Below, in pieces: positions 63,101 through 64,000 of a stretch of DNA of 64,000 bases. Location of the stretch: positions 248,001 to 312,000 of the forward strand of contig NZ_JANPLK010000059.1 in assembly GCF_031426495.1 (NCBI RefSeq), given 5' to 3'. The first letter of the stretch is position 1. Every line of letters starts with the position of its first letter. The position numbers were made by a program, and so were the translations under genes. The DNA comes from Gemmatimonas sp. (GTDB lineage Bacteria; Gemmatimonadota; Gemmatimonadetes; Gemmatimonadales; Gemmatimonadaceae). The notes beneath the pieces were generated by a model, which was given only the letters and a program-made list of their open reading frames with translations, did not search any database and was not told the origin of the DNA.

Positions 63101-64000
63101 ACCCCGCGCCAGACGGCCTGTCGGTGTACTTCCGCGACGTGAGTGCGCAGAAGAAAACGGAGGAGCGGCTGCGCGCGAGTGAAGAGCGACGCCGGTTGGC
63201 GCTCGAAGGCGCCGAGCTGGGCATGTGGTTCGTCGATCCGTCCACACGCGCGATCAGTATCGACGCTCGCTTTCAGGCCATCTTCGGCATCACCGAGCGG
63301 TGGACCAGCTACGCCCAGGTGTTCGACGTCATCCATCCCGACGACCGGCCGACCGTGGAGCTGGCCGCGGCGGCAGCCACGCGGTTGGACGATCCAGTAC
63401 CGTACGCAATTGAGTATCGCATCCTCCGTCCGGACGGATCGCTGCGTTGGGTCGTGGCCAAGGGGCGTACGACGATCGATGGAACGGGGGCGTCGCGTCG
63501 CGTCGTGAGTTTCGATGGCACGGTAGCCGATATCACGCAGCGGAAACTGGACGAGGAGGAACGCGAGCGCTTGGTGGCCCGTCTCGGAGAACAGGACCAG
63601 CGGAAGGATGAGTTTCTGGCCACCCTTGCCCACGAACTGCGCAATCCGCTTGCCCCGCTCAGCAACGGGTTGCAGTTGCTGAACCTGACGCCAGACTCGA
63701 GTGCCACCGTGGTGCGTACCCGCGCCATGATGGAGCGGCAACTCGCACAGATGGTTCGACTGGTCGATGACCTGATGGATGTCAGTCGCATTACGCGTGG
63801 AAAGGTCGAACTGCAGTGCGCGCCGATCGACCTTGCGCACGTGGTGCAGCACGCCGTCGAAACCAGCCGCCCGCTTATCGATGCGAGCAGGCATGAGCTG
63901 ACCATCGTGGCGCCGTCGAACGCCATCATGGTGTACGGCGATCTTACGCGCCTGGCGCAGGTTCTTTCGAATCTGTTAAACAATGCCGCCAAGTACAGTG
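60118..64000 (+). CDS. giant hybrid sensor histidine kinase with two kinase cores (cut by window end)
   Basis: From ATG 60118 (MNQRDATSPAPDPIAFLAGGG) 1294 residues are readable without a stop. Order: PAS-like sensor (about 30-170); GAF-like region (about 180-345); first HisKA with His363 (SNISHEFRTPL); HATPase with NLLSNAFKF and EGSGIGLAL; receiver domain with Asp692 (ILTDVMMPRLDG) and Lys in VKPF; three PAS domains (WRYDASSGKFAASD, ILESIPDGFMAINAEWRF, LALEGAELGMWFVDPSTR); then a second HisKA with His1172 (LAHELRNPLAP). The window ends in the second HATPase at NLLNNAAKYS. All seen catalytic residues are intact. Confidence 0.92.
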   Translation, partial: MNQRDATSPAPDPIAFLAGGGAMGGLIRSMEWATTPLGPIDSWPQSLRTTVNICLASDLPICVIWGPGLVQLYNDGYRVICGGKHPRSMGQNFPECWKEAWPVIGDAHDLALTGDTAFLETQRIFLERHGFLEECFFTFSFSPIREEAGLVGGLFHPVIEMTTKMLGERRTRALRDLAARTSQAKSVNEALALAAQTLADFDLDLPFVQLYALDPSGHLVLLAGSSGMSSAEVDRSSTVEWEATNHCVWPIDEVLRSGSTVQVGDVRARLGDVQCGPYPESPTTALALPIIPPGAKRPTAVMVAGVSSRLPLNDSYRSFYDLVASAVTTAVANAHAFDEERQRAESLAELDRAKTAFFSNISHEFRTPLTLMLGPVEDLLADRETELTATVADQLEVVNRNGRRLLRLVNSLLDFSRIEAGRAWATFEPTDVAALTRELASVFRSTIERAGLTLTVDCLPLGAPVFVDRDMWEKIVLNLLSNAFKFTFAGDIAVSIRRSGDHAELVVRDTGTGVPAAEMPRLFERFHRVENARGRTHEGSGIGLALVQELLKLHGGTISAESSLGVGTAFTVRVPLGSAHLPDNQIRPDGQSADAGTRATAFVEEALRWLPNDTEISTAGPGVTEAMSAVRTTVESADVDDRPLVLVADDNADMRQYVVRILAEQFRVDAAQDGESALAAVKRQPPDLILTDVMMPRLDGFGLLKELRADPRTRGVPIIMLSARAGEDSRVDGMEAGADDYLVKPFSAKELLARVSAHLQMARLRREASASLREGEERLRMALTAARMVAWRYDASSGKFAASDNADDVFGRTSDSPLDHIEQRFALVHPEDAAQYRDTVARAVADGGSYLSQFRTIRSDNGGVVWLEERGHAVAHVPGESVRLVGVAMDITERKGAEDAIQSSEGRTRTILESIPDGFMAINAEWRFTYINAAGERLLDRMPGDLIGKSIWEEFPAVVGSEFEEIYRRVALQGVGESFTAFYQSLDRWYEVTAYPAPDGLSVYFRDVSAQKKTEERLRASEERRRLALEGAELGMWFVDPSTRAISIDARFQAIFGITERWTSYAQVFDVIHPDDRPTVELAAAAATRLDDPVPYAIEYRILRPDGSLRWVVAKGRTTIDGTGASRRVVSFDGTVADITQRKLDEEERERLVARLGEQDQRKDEFLATLAHELRNPLAPLSNGLQLLNLTPDSSATVVRTRAMMERQLAQMVRLVDDLMDVSRITRGKVELQCAPIDLAHVVQHAVETSRPLIDASRHELTIVAPSNAIMVYGDLTRLAQVLSNLLNNAAKYS

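Overview
The window is high-GC chromosomal DNA packed with genes on both strands. It most resembles a member of the Gemmatimonadota. That is an inference from gene style: two Ser/Thr kinases with the glycine loop and 'VVLKVLP' pattern common there, a secreted carboxypeptidase-regulatory/TonB-plug-like protein, a PEP-CTERM protein, and a SufU-type (not Isc) iron-sulfur system. No rRNA, tRNA, CRISPR array, transposase or phage gene was recognised.

Layout. 0-8 kb: a MASE1 hybrid histidine kinase, a PepSY protein, a small secreted protein, an aquaporin, a large N-terminal-nucleophile acylase and a metallo-beta-lactamase-fold protein. 8-14 kb: an ECF sigma factor overlapping a 889-residue zinc-finger/TM/VWA fusion, and a kinase-TPR protein. 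14.3-18 kb: a VTT-HD-tgt operon with 4-bp overlaps, then a secreted phosphodiester glycosidase. 18-26.4 kb: a YCII protein, a TonB-plug-like protein and a suf operon read leftwards (sufR-sufB-sufC-sufD-sufU-Rieske-sufS-sufU'), headed by a near-ideal SufR operator. 26.6-33.4 kb: M23 peptidase, YhbY, 7Fe ferredoxin, methyltransferase, hydrolase, AI-2E transporter, RNase D and a divergent LspA. 33.4-42 kb: SufT-like protein, a serine hydrolase with a histone-like tail, an ECF sigma/anti-sigma/PDZ module, a matrixin, a patatin and a Fur-box-controlled PepSY protein. 42-45.5 kb: a repeat-rich gap, a decayed aldehyde dehydrogenase, DUF779 and PP2C. 45.7-53.6 kb: phosphoglucomutase, a two-subunit molybdenum hydroxylase, DUF2911, PCYCGC, a second kinase and the PEP-CTERM protein. 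54-60 kb: secreted proteins including LVIVD-repeat, DUF305, an outer-membrane-like and a His-rich protein. 60.1 kb to the end: a giant hybrid histidine kinase with two kinase cores, cut by the window edge.

The most unusual signal is not a gene. Several intergenic spaces carry foldback elements, most of them built from short tandem units (16, 9 or about 7 bp) that are repeated in inverted order on the other side of a spacer (7927-8161, 18026-18181, 21996-22079, 24173-24263, 42365-42462), plus a 29-copy heptamer array (42158-42360). Two of these lie inside the suf operon. One of those appears to supply the start codon and first residues of a SufU protein, and another supplies the last residues of the VWA fusion protein. 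The other main observations are the CGTCAAC-N6-GTTGACG operator overlapping a possibly leaderless sufR promoter, and an aldehyde dehydrogenase gene broken by two internal deletions whose original end is still readable.
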